A stretch of DNA of 64,000 nucleotides from an uncultured Christensenellaceae bacterium (lineage in GTDB: Bacteria > Bacillota > Clostridia > Christensenellales > Borkfalkiaceae): the NCBI GenBank assembly GCA_910587365.1, contig CAJUKJ010000002.1, positions 34,494 to 98,493 of the forward strand. The letters run 5' to 3'. Below the pieces are notes generated by a model. That model had not been told where the DNA came from and did no database searches. It was given only the letters and a program-made list of their open reading frames with translations. The position numbers and the translations under genes were made by a program. This document shows positions 23,213-31,026 of the stretch, in pieces (position 1 is the first letter of the stretch; each line of letters starts with the position of its first letter).

Positions 23213-24103
23213 ATGCATCCCGATCCTATATTTACAGTATTCGGGCAAGGCGTTTATTTGTACGGTGTATGCTTTGCACTGGGAATAATCGCATGCTTTG
23301 CCTTTTTGTACTTTACTATGTGGTACAAAAAGTTTAACGAAGCCTCTATCGACGCAATTATCTTTATTGGAATTTTCGGAACGGCGTTCGGCGTATTTTC
23401 GGCAATGCTGTTTCAGGCGACGTATAATTACATTGCCGACCCCAAGGCAGGGTTTGACCTCGGCGGTTCTATGACCTTTATCGGCGGACTTATCGGCGGC
23501 GTCGTAAGCTTTGTCGGCATATGGAATTTGTATATGTACGTCGTCCGTCCGCGCGTCAAAGTCAAATGGCTGACGAACGAAATGAACGCAGGTCTTACCG
23601 ACGCGCTTCCTTTCATACCCATAGGTATTACGATTGCGCACGCATTCGGACGTTTCGGCTGCTTCTGGGCGGGTTGCTGTTACGGACTCGAAACCGACGC
23701 CTGGTACGGTCTGCCCTGCGCAGGTTACCACGACGGCAATTATATACCCACGCAGCTTTTTGAAATGTTCTTCCTCATTTTGCTTTCGGTTTTAATGGCT
23801 CTTTTGTACTTTAAGTTTAAGTTCAATTATAATTTTGCACTATATCCGATAGCTTACGGCGTATGGAGATTTTTAATTGAATTTATCCGCGCCGACGACA
23901 GGGGGCAGTTCCTCGGAACCGCGCTTTCCCCCTCGCAGGTATGGAGCATAGTAATGGTGCTTATAGGTGTAGGCTATATTTTCATACAAAAGTATTTCTT
24001 TGCAAAGCTTATGAAGCATCCCGAACTTTCCGCACCGAAAGAGAAACCTTCCGGAGAAGATAAAGGAGAGGATAAAGAAGAAACAAAGACGGAAAGCGTA
24101 TAA
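23213..24103 (+). CDS. lgt: Prolipoprotein diacylglyceryl transferase
   Basis: A 296-residue membrane enzyme that adds diacylglycerol to the lipobox cysteine of prolipoproteins. About seven hydrophobic helices are visible. The signature region reads HAFGRFGCFWAGCCYG, the cysteine-rich variant common in Clostridia, and EFIRADDRGQF near residue 225 carries further conserved charged residues. The tail after residue 270 is charged and low-complexity (many E and K). AAAAGGAGAA precedes the ATG, one base after the leuA stop. Its substrates would include the lipoproteins at 31027, 55317 and 61240. Confidence 0.93.
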   Translation: MHPDPIFTVFGQGVYLYGVCFALGIIACFAFLYFTMWYKKFNEASIDAIIFIGIFGTAFGVFSAMLFQATYNYIADPKAGFDLGGSMTFIGGLIGGVVSFVGIWNLYMYVVRPRVKVKWLTNEMNAGLTDALPFIPIGITIAHAFGRFGCFWAGCCYGLETDAWYGLPCAGYHDGNYIPTQLFEMFFLILLSVLMALLYFKFKFNYNFALYPIAYGVWRFLIEFIRADDRGQFLGTALSPSQVWSIVMVLIGVGYIFIQKYFFAKLMKHPELSAPKEKPSGEDKGEDKEETKTESV

Positions 24104-24123
24104 CAAAATAAAACTTTCACATA

Positions 24124-24156
24124 CTCCTCGTAGGGTGTTTTACGCCCTATGAGGAG
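24124..24156 (+). promoter_or_regulatory. Hairpin sequestering the spoVT ribosome binding site
   Basis: CTCCTCGTAGGG pairs with CCCTATGAGGAG around a short loop. The right arm is the spoVT ribosome binding site GAGGAG (24151-24156). In the closed form the site is unavailable, so translation may depend on unfolding, for example by temperature, ribosomes or a factor. It could also act as a weak terminator for lgt, since ATTTTTAT follows. Confidence 0.6.
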
Positions 24157-24164
24157 ATTTTTAT

Positions 24165-24710
24165 ATGAAAGCTACTGGTATAGTGCGTAGAATAGATGAG
24201 TTGGGAAGGGTCGTCATTCCCAAAGAAATAAGAAGTACATTAAGACTTAAAAGCGGCGACCCGTTGGAAATATTTACGGACAGGGACGAGCTTATGCTTA
24301 AAAAGTATTCGCCCATAGCTTCTTTGGATAAATTTTCGGAAGGAACTGCTAAGTCGCTTTCGGACTTATCGGGACATATAGCTGTAATCTGCGATACGGA
24401 CGAGGTTTTGCACGCTTCGGGCAGAGGACAGCGCGTTTTCGACGGAAAGGGACTTTCCGAGAAAATGGAAAAGATTTTAAGGGAAAGGAAAAGCTATATC
24501 GCTAACCTTTCCGAGGGCGGCGACGTAGTGCCTATAACGTCCGAGGGCGAAAACGCGGTAACTGCACAGATAATAGTGCCTATCGTCTGCAACGGCGACT
24601 GCTTGGGTGCGGTCGCGCTTGTGTCCTGCGAACAGGGTGCGAAGATTGAGGCGGGAGCTTGCAAGCTGGCGCAGTTGTCGGCTACGATTTTGGCTAATCA
24701 GTTTGAGTAA
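24165..24710 (+). CDS. spoVT: Stage V sporulation protein T (AbrB-family regulator)
   Basis: A 181-residue transcription factor of forespore development. The N-terminal swapped-hairpin AbrB domain is MKATGIVRRIDELGRVVIPKEIRSTLRL (residues 1-50), and residues 55-180 form the GAF-like domain typical of SpoVT. A ribosome binding site lies 8 bases upstream inside a hairpin. The order spoVT-spoVB-like-mazG matches the spoVT-yabM-yabN block of Bacillus, which supports the call. Confidence 0.93.
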   Translation: MKATGIVRRIDELGRVVIPKEIRSTLRLKSGDPLEIFTDRDELMLKKYSPIASLDKFSEGTAKSLSDLSGHIAVICDTDEVLHASGRGQRVFDGKGLSEKMEKILRERKSYIANLSEGGDVVPITSEGENAVTAQIIVPIVCNGDCLGAVALVSCEQGAKIEAGACKLAQLSATILANQFE

Positions 24711-24719
24711 ATCAACATT

Positions 24720-24838
24720 ATAGGCTTCCCCAAGGGGAAGCTGGCTTTCCGCTAAGGCAAGACTGATGAATTAATATTACACAACCCTCATCCGTCTTTT
24801 ATGCAGCCACCTTCCCCCTTTATTAAGAGGGAAGGCTT
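24720..24838 (+). repeat. Family C repeats, inverted pair between spoVT and spoVB
   Basis: An inverted copy (24720-24772: GGCTTCCCC/GGGGAAGC then GACTGATGA) and a direct copy (24780-24838: ACAACCCTCATCCGTC, CACCTTCCCCC, GAGGGAAGG). Together they fill the intergenic region. The start codon of the next gene lies 15 bases after the last arm. Confidence 0.7.
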
Positions 24839-24852
24839 ATTTTTGTTTACAT

Positions 24853-26217
24853 ATGTTCAGTCAAAAGCAATCGTTTATAAAAGGTGCAATAATAATTTCG
24901 CTCGGCGGGTTTATATCAAAGCTGCTTGGTGCAATTTATCGCGTACCGCTTGCGCGTTTTCTCGGAGGGGAGGGCTTGGGTATTTATCAGATGGTATATC
25001 CCCTGTACTGTATACTTTTAACCGTTTCAGCTTCGGGTATACCTACGGGGATTGCCAGACTTATTTCTTCGGGAAGAAAAGGAGCGGAGCGGCAGGCGTT
25101 TTACCTCTACGGGGCGATAGGCGTAATAGGCACGGTACTGATGTATTTTCTGTCTTCGCCCCTTGCCGCGGTGCAGGAGGAGCCTGCAATAAAGCTGTGC
25201 TGTATAATGCTTTGCCCGTCGGTGTTTTTTGTGTCCGTGCTTTCGGTTGTACGCGGATATTTCCAGGGTAAGGGCAATATGTACCCCACAGCCGTTACCG
25301 AAATTTCCGAACAGATTATTAAAGTCGCGCTCGGCTGTGTTCTTGCGTATATTTTCAGGGAAAACCTTACGATAGCCGTAGCGTCAACCCTTTTTTCCGT
25401 TACCGTAAGCGAGTTGCTTTCAACTGCCGTTGCGGTTGTATGGTATTTGAAAAAGCGTTCTGTACAGCCCCTTTTCAAAGTCCCTTCCGTGCCGTATTCG
25501 GCAATAGTCAAGTACACTATTCCGCTTACGCTTACGGCAATCGCGCTTCCCGCAAGCCAGCTTCTTGAAAGCATAGTTGCGGTAAGGCTATTGAGGGATA
25601 TTACCGATAATGCAACCGCACTGTACGGTATTTTTTCAGGCTGTGCGGTCACTATAATAAATTTGCCCGTGTCGGTAACCTACGGTTTGGCGGCGGCAAG
25701 CGTCCCTCAGATTTCCCCGCTTGCGGAAAGGGGGGACATCGCTGGCGCGAAGCGTAAGGCGTATAAGGCACTTTTGATGACGTTGGCAATTGCCGCGCCT
25801 GCGGCGGTCGCACTTTTTGTGTTTGCTCCGCTTGCGGTCAGGGTCATATTTTCATCTTTGCAAGCCGAAGAAAAGTCGTTGCTTGTACAGCTTGTACGCA
25901 TTATGGCTGTTAACGCAGTAACGCTTTCGCTCGTGCAGACGTCGTCGGCGTGCCTGACTTCGTTGGGCAGACCGATTAAAAGCACCGTAACGCAATGGGT
26001 TACGGCAATTCTGCGCGTCGGGCTGACCGCACTATTAATTAAATTTACCCCTCTTTCCATCGGTGGGGCGGCAATCTCGGCAAATTGCAGTTATTGTGTT
26101 GCGGCTTTAATAAATATGTGGTATATTATAAGGGAAAAACATATTAAAGAGGCAAACGATGAAAATAACGCTTATAGGATTAGGAACGTGCGCAGGCGAC
26201 TTGACCAGAAGGGCTGA
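24853..26217 (+). CDS. spoVB: Stage V sporulation protein B-like lipid II/polysaccharide flippase
   Basis: A 454-residue membrane protein of the MOP/PST exporter superfamily with about 14 hydrophobic segments. The N-terminal GAIIISLGGFISKLLGAIYRVPLARFLG and GLGIYQMVYPLY are typical of SpoVB/YabM flippases that move wall precursors, here probably for the spore cortex or vegetative wall. No ribosome binding site is visible before the ATG. Its last 59 bases overlap the start of mazG in another frame, an unusually long overlap. Context (spoVT before, mazG after) matches Bacillus yabM, so yabM is an alternative name. Confidence 0.85.
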   Translation: MFSQKQSFIKGAIIISLGGFISKLLGAIYRVPLARFLGGEGLGIYQMVYPLYCILLTVSASGIPTGIARLISSGRKGAERQAFYLYGAIGVIGTVLMYFLSSPLAAVQEEPAIKLCCIMLCPSVFFVSVLSVVRGYFQGKGNMYPTAVTEISEQIIKVALGCVLAYIFRENLTIAVASTLFSVTVSELLSTAVAVVWYLKKRSVQPLFKVPSVPYSAIVKYTIPLTLTAIALPASQLLESIVAVRLLRDITDNATALYGIFSGCAVTIINLPVSVTYGLAAASVPQISPLAERGDIAGAKRKAYKALLMTLAIAAPAAVALFVFAPLAVRVIFSSLQAEEKSLLVQLVRIMAVNAVTLSLVQTSSACLTSLGRPIKSTVTQWVTAILRVGLTALLIKFTPLSIGGAAISANCSYCVAALINMWYIIREKHIKEANDENNAYRIRNVRRRLDQKG

Positions 26218-27574
26218 ACTTGCTTTAAAGGCTGCGGGTAAGATAATTGCCCGCACTTCCGAAACCCAATCCTTCAAAAGTCTGGAAGGATTTACGGTAA
26301 CAACGCTTGACGGGCTGTTTATATCCAGCCGTACTTTCGACACCCTTAATAAAAAGCTTGCGTCGGAGGTTATAAAAGAGGCGGAGGATAAAACTGTATG
26401 CTACTGCGTTGACGGGGCGGTATGCGAGGACGAAGCCTGTAAAATTATACTTGAAAAGCACGCGGACTGCGATGTGATAGAGGGGGTTTCAAAAAGTGCG
26501 CATGCAGCAAGCGTTGCAAAACTTAAACGCCCGCAATATACCGCAATTTCCGCCTATGATATACAAAACCTGAAAGGCTGCCCCGCAGCGGTAGTTTATG
26601 ACGTTGACTGTATGTATTCCGCAAGCACGGTAAAGCAAAAGCTGACAAAGCTTTTCGGCGAGGAAACGGACTGTATCTTCGTCCGCGGCGATGAGGGCGT
26701 TAAAATTAAAGTATACGAAATCGACCGTCAGAAGAACTACGATTATTCCTGCGCTGTCGTCGTAGAAGAGGGAGAGTTTCTCGCAAAGGCACGCTACGAC
26801 TACGACGACGTGGAAACCTTAATTAAGCTTCTCCGCGCACCCGACGGCTGTCCGTGGGACAGGGTGCAGACCAACGAAAGCATAAAAAGCAACGTCATAG
26901 AGGAGGCTTACGAGCTTGCCGACGCAATCGAACGCGCCGACGACGACGGGATTGAGGAGGAAACGGGCGACGTTCTGTTGCAGGCGGCGTTTCACGCGGT
27001 TATGAAAGAGGAGCAGGGCGTTTTCGACGGCTCGGATGCAATAACGCACCTCGTAAAAAAGCTCATATTCCGCCACTCGCACATTTTCGGGAAAGATAAG
27101 GCAAAGGACAGCGGCGAGGCGTTAAATGTCTGGGAGCAGAACAAATCGGTGGAAAAGCATCAGTCCACTTTCGGCGATATGGTCGAAGCCGTACCGAACA
27201 ATTTTCCTGCGTGTATGCGTGCGCAGAAGGTACAAAAGCGTGCAGGAAAGTCCGGTATGGACTTTGCTTCTGCGACGGCTGCCTCAGAAAAGCTTTACGA
27301 AGAGGTTGCCGAGCTTTTAAACGCTGTTGAGGCGGGGGATGAAAAGTCGATTTCCGACGAAGCGGGCGACGTGCTGTTTTCGGCTGTAAACGTCTGCCGT
27401 CTTGCGGGTGTTGACTGTGAAGAGGTGTTGCGGGACTCCACGAAAAAGTTTACAAAAAGGTTTGTAAAGTGCGAGCAGCTTATAATTAACGACGGCAAGG
27501 ATATTAAGCGTTTGGACGAAGCGGAGTTGGATAAGTATTGGGTGCGCGCTAAAAATGAACTTGAAAAAAATTAA
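26159..27574 (+). CDS. mazG: YabN-type MazG nucleotide pyrophosphohydrolase with divergent methylase-like N-terminus
   Basis: A 471-residue protein. Residues 1-210 correspond to the tetrapyrrole-methylase-like (YabN) domain but lack the usual GxGPGD motif: the start is ITLIGLGTCAGDLT. Residues 220-330 are a MazG domain (RAPDGCPWDRVQTNESIKSNVIEEAYELADAIE, then EETGDVLLQ), and a second, shorter MazG domain follows (EVAELLNAVEAGD...SDEAGDVLFSAVN). EExxE and ExxD metal ligands are present in both. It should hydrolyse non-canonical nucleoside triphosphates. GAGG lies 6-9 bases before the ATG, which is inside the previous gene. Confidence 0.9.
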   Translation: MKITLIGLGTCAGDLTRRAELALKAAGKIIARTSETQSFKSLEGFTVTTLDGLFISSRTFDTLNKKLASEVIKEAEDKTVCYCVDGAVCEDEACKIILEKHADCDVIEGVSKSAHAASVAKLKRPQYTAISAYDIQNLKGCPAAVVYDVDCMYSASTVKQKLTKLFGEETDCIFVRGDEGVKIKVYEIDRQKNYDYSCAVVVEEGEFLAKARYDYDDVETLIKLLRAPDGCPWDRVQTNESIKSNVIEEAYELADAIERADDDGIEEETGDVLLQAAFHAVMKEEQGVFDGSDAITHLVKKLIFRHSHIFGKDKAKDSGEALNVWEQNKSVEKHQSTFGDMVEAVPNNFPACMRAQKVQKRAGKSGMDFASATAASEKLYEEVAELLNAVEAGDEKSISDEAGDVLFSAVNVCRLAGVDCEEVLRDSTKKFTKRFVKCEQLIINDGKDIKRLDEAELDKYWVRAKNELEKN

Positions 27575-28496
27575 AATAGGCGGTCTTGAAACGCCGAACA
27601 ACGTTTTTTTGGCTCCGCTTGCGGGTTACACCAACGCGGTTTTCCGCGAAATGTGCCACGGACTCGGCGCAGGTCTTACGTTTACGGAAATGGTAAGCGC
27701 GAAGGGGCTTACTTACGACAACGAAAAGACAAAAGACCTTTTGTTTATAACCCCATCGTATAGCGGTATAAAGGCTTGCCAGCTTTTCGGTTCCGACCCC
27801 GACGTAATTGAAAGGGCGGCAAAAAGCGCGGCAGTTGCGCCGTTTGATTTAATCGATATAAATATGGGCTGTCCTATGCCGAAAATTACAGGCAACGGCG
27901 AGGGCAGCGCGCTTATGAATAACTTGCCCTTAGCTTCAAAAATTATTAGCGCGGTAAAAAAGAGCGGAAAGGCGGTGTCGGTTAAGTTCCGTATAGGCTT
28001 GGACGATAATAGTATTATTGCAGCCGAATTTGCGCATATGTGCGAGGATGCAGGCGCGGATATGATAACCGTTCACGGCAGAACGCGCGATAAAATATAC
28101 GCAGGCGGAGTAAACTTCAAGGCTGTTTCCGAGGCTAAAAACGCCGTCAAAATTCCCGTAATAGCCAACGGCGGGGTGTTCGCAAAACAGGACGCGGAAA
28201 CGCTTATAAGCGAAACGGGTGCGGACGGAATTGCCGTCGCAAGGGGGGCTATGTATTCGCCCTGGGTGTTTGCTGAAATTACCGGTAAACCCGTTCCCGA
28301 TAAAAAACTGCTTATTGTAAAACAGATTGAGGATACAAGAAGTATCTACGGGGAAAGGTTTGCCTGCGTGTTTATGCGCAAGATGGTTGCCTTTTACATA
28401 AAGGGTATGCCCAATTCGTCAACGGTAAAATTAAACCTCTTCAACTGCGCAAGCTGTGAAGAGGTTAAAGATACATTAATCAGTGTGGATTTATAA
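27555..28496 (+). CDS. dus: tRNA-dihydrouridine synthase
   Basis: A 313-residue flavoenzyme of the DusB/NifR3 group that reduces uridines in the tRNA D-loop. Motifs are APLAGYTNAVFREM at the N-terminus, FTEMVSAKGL, INMGCPMPKITGNGEGSALM with the catalytic cysteine, VHGRTRDKIYAG and NGGVF. It starts inside the end of mazG (20-base overlap), so translation is coupled. Its stop codon directly abuts the stop of the convergent histidine kinase gene, with no terminator between them. Confidence 0.93.
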   Translation: MNLKKIKIGGLETPNNVFLAPLAGYTNAVFREMCHGLGAGLTFTEMVSAKGLTYDNEKTKDLLFITPSYSGIKACQLFGSDPDVIERAAKSAAVAPFDLIDINMGCPMPKITGNGEGSALMNNLPLASKIISAVKKSGKAVSVKFRIGLDDNSIIAAEFAHMCEDAGADMITVHGRTRDKIYAGGVNFKAVSEAKNAVKIPVIANGGVFAKQDAETLISETGADGIAVARGAMYSPWVFAEITGKPVPDKKLLIVKQIEDTRSIYGERFACVFMRKMVAFYIKGMPNSSTVKLNLFNCASCEEVKDTLISVDL

Positions 28497-30665
28497 TTAT
28501 TTATTCATTATCACTTTTTTAACTGCATCTAAAAGTGCGGGTATGTCGATAGGTTTCGTAAGGTGGGCGTTCATACCGTTTTTTACGGACATACGCTTGT
28601 CGCTTTCAAACGCGTTGGCGGAAAGCGCGATAATGGGTATTTCCGCAAGGGCTGGGTCTTCAAGCTTGCGAATTTCTTCGGTTGCCTGGCGTCCGTCCAT
28701 AACAGGCATCTGTATATCCATAAGCACGAAAAGGTATTCGCCGGGGGATGAGTTTTTAACTTTTTCTACGGCGATTTTACCGTTTTCCGCCGACTCGATA
28801 ATAAGTCCCAAATCCTGCAAAATTTCGGTTTCGATTTCAAGGTTAATTTCGTTATCTTCCACAAGCAGGATTTTTTTGTTTTTCAGAAAATCCGTCACGT
28901 CGTCCCCGCTTTGGGTTTCTTCGGGCTTTTCGCCCAACCTGAAACTCAGCATAATGGTAAAGGTGCTTCCAACGCCGACTTCGCTTTCCGCAGTAATGGT
29001 ACCGCCCATAAAGTCTATGATATGTTTTGCAATCGTAAGTCCCAGTCCGCTTCCGAAAACGCCGCTGTGGGTGGAGTTGTATTCACGCTCGAACGGCTCG
29101 AAAATGCTTTTAAGCGACTCTTTCGCGATGCCCACGCCGGTATCGTTCATAATAAAACGGAAAGTTGCAAATTCTGAGGAAGAAGAGAGCTTTTCTTCCA
29201 CGGTAAGGTTTATCTTTCCGCCGTTTTTGGTATATTTCACGGCGTTGCCCGCAATGTTCAGAAGTATTTGCTGTAACTTATCCCTGTCGGTATAAATTTC
29301 GTCGTGTAAAATGTTTTTAAATTCAAACAGGACGTCTATATTTTTTTCATTTGCTGAGGGCAGAATTTCTTTATAAACCTCTTGCGTTAAGGTCTTTATG
29401 CTATAAAGCTTTTCGTCAAGCTGGAAGTCCTTCGATTCAAGGTACGAAATCTGCAATACCTTGTCCACAAGGTCTAAAAGCTGTTTGCCTGCGGCGTTGA
29501 TTTTGTCGAGGTAGCGTTCAAGCGTCTGCTTGTCGTCCGCGTTCTTTTTTGCAAGTTCGAGGTATCCGAAAAGCGCGTTCAACGGGGTGCGCATATCGTG
29601 CGACATATTTGAAAGAAAGGTGTTTTTCGCAATATACGCCAGCTTAGAGTCTTTAAGCGCGGTTTCAAGCAGGGCTTTATTTTTCATTTCCTGCACAATT
29701 TCTTCTTCTATATTTCTTGAGCCGATTACTATTTGGGAAATGTGTCTGCTGTTTTTTACGTGTACTATTCTAAGCTGTAAATACTTGGTTTCGCTGTTTT
29801 GTACGCATTTGAAATTTGCGTAATAGGTACGGTTTCCCGCAAGCGTCTTGCGGATATATTCGGGGGACAGTATTGCGTTTATCCTTTGCTTGTCCTCGGG
29901 ATGAACCCAGCACTTGACGAAGTCTTTAACGAACCAGCCGTAATGTCTTACCTGTAATTTTCTGTCAAACTGTTTTGTAAGTCTTTCGCTTAAACGGTAG
30001 GGGAGTACCATATCGGCGTCAAGGTCAACGTATAAAATCGAATCGTAGTTTACGCTAAGTCCCTCTATAACTTCAAGCCTTTGCAGATGCTCCTGCCGTA
30101 TGAGTATTCGTTCCTTATCGTATTCTTCTATTAAATTTTTAAGCTTTTGTTCCTTTTCGTCTTTTTCCTGTAAAATTAAGGCGCGTTCGTTGTTTTTTTT
30201 GTTTATTTTTTCGGTTGCGTCGGTAATGAATACATAGAAAATATCGCCGACCTTGGTGCGGATAAAATGCCCGTAATCTTCGACGAAGCGTATAGTGCCT
30301 TTTTTATCTATTATGCGGTATTCCACATAGTCTAAATTATCGTTGCTCGTTGAAATTTGTTGCTTTATGCTATTTTCAACACATTCAAGATCTTCGTAGT
30401 AAACGATTCCCTTAAACGAATTACCGGTAAAGCTTTTAAACTCTTCAAGCGTGTCGCACGCAAACATACTGATAATTGCTTTGTTTGCATAAATAATTTC
30501 TTCCCTGTCGTCGGAACGGTAAATTAAAAACCCGCCGGGCAGGTGGTCTATAAATTTTTTGAATTTATTTGCCGACTCGATTTCCGCATCGGTAAAATCC
30601 CCCGTGCCGCCCGAAACAAGGAGCGGAAGCATTTCTTCGATAAGACTGTATTCTTTTTCGTTCAT
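28497..30665 (-). CDS. Cytosolic hybrid sensor histidine kinase/response regulator with PAS domain
   Basis: A 722-residue hybrid kinase without membrane helices. Residues about 30-150 form a PAS domain (FLIYRSDDREEIIYANKA... DITEKI-like ending), followed by a coiled coil and a second PAS-like fold (about 205-330). The HisKA phosphoacceptor is in NMSHDMRTPLNALFGYLE (His about 354). The HATPase has NAVKYTKNGGKI, NDTGVGI and GSGLGLTIAK. A C-terminal receiver holds VEDNEIN and the acceptor Asp in LMDIQMPVMDG (about 653). No HPt or output partner is adjacent, though the HPt gene at 40567 is a possible phosphorelay partner. The input signal is unknown. Confidence 0.92.
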   Translation of the reverse strand: MNEKEYSLIEEMLPLLVSGGTGDFTDAEIESANKFKKFIDHLPGGFLIYRSDDREEIIYANKAIISMFACDTLEEFKSFTGNSFKGIVYYEDLECVENSIKQQISTSNDNLDYVEYRIIDKKGTIRFVEDYGHFIRTKVGDIFYVFITDATEKINKKNNERALILQEKDEKEQKLKNLIEEYDKERILIRQEHLQRLEVIEGLSVNYDSILYVDLDADMVLPYRLSERLTKQFDRKLQVRHYGWFVKDFVKCWVHPEDKQRINAILSPEYIRKTLAGNRTYYANFKCVQNSETKYLQLRIVHVKNSRHISQIVIGSRNIEEEIVQEMKNKALLETALKDSKLAYIAKNTFLSNMSHDMRTPLNALFGYLELAKKNADDKQTLERYLDKINAAGKQLLDLVDKVLQISYLESKDFQLDEKLYSIKTLTQEVYKEILPSANEKNIDVLFEFKNILHDEIYTDRDKLQQILLNIAGNAVKYTKNGGKINLTVEEKLSSSSEFATFRFIMNDTGVGIAKESLKSIFEPFEREYNSTHSGVFGSGLGLTIAKHIIDFMGGTITAESEVGVGSTFTIMLSFRLGEKPEETQSGDDVTDFLKNKKILLVEDNEINLEIETEILQDLGLIIESAENGKIAVEKVKNSSPGEYLFVLMDIQMPVMDGRQATEEIRKLEDPALAEIPIIALSANAFESDKRMSVKNGMNAHLTKPIDIPALLDAVKKVIMNK

Positions 30666-30835
30666 ATCTCTATCTCTCCGAATATGTAAATTTTACCACA
30701 AACGGTCAAATTTGTCAATAATCGTTTTAAAGAGTGTAAAGTTATGTAAACTTTTGACAATAATAGTCTATTTTTAATATTATTTAAAATTTTCGTATAT
30801 TGAATTTTAATATATAAATGTTAAAATATATGTAG

Positions 30836-31005
30836 TCCGATAAAAGCAAAATTAAATTTTTAGGGGATATCCCCTAGTGCGCGTTATTGCATAACGCGCA
30901 CTAATTAAAACAATACTGATAGTATGGAAAATTGTTGTTTATCCGTTTAAATAATTAAAAAAAATTAATCGTGCTTAATTCCGCAATGCACGATTTATTT
31001 TAATA
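30836..31005 (+). promoter_or_regulatory. Structured leader region upstream of the lipoprotein gene
   Basis: The 361-base gap between the divergent kinase and lipoprotein genes is AT-rich. It holds the palindrome AGGGGATATCCCCT (30861-30874), a perfect 12-bp hairpin AGTGCGCGTTAT/ATAACGCGCACT (30875-30902), and a third stem ATCGTGC/GCACGAT (30968-30993). No known riboswitch core is recognisable. The hairpins could end transcription or shape the leader of the lipoprotein mRNA. Confidence 0.5.
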
Positions 31006-31026
31006 GAAATATATAAGGAGAAAAGA

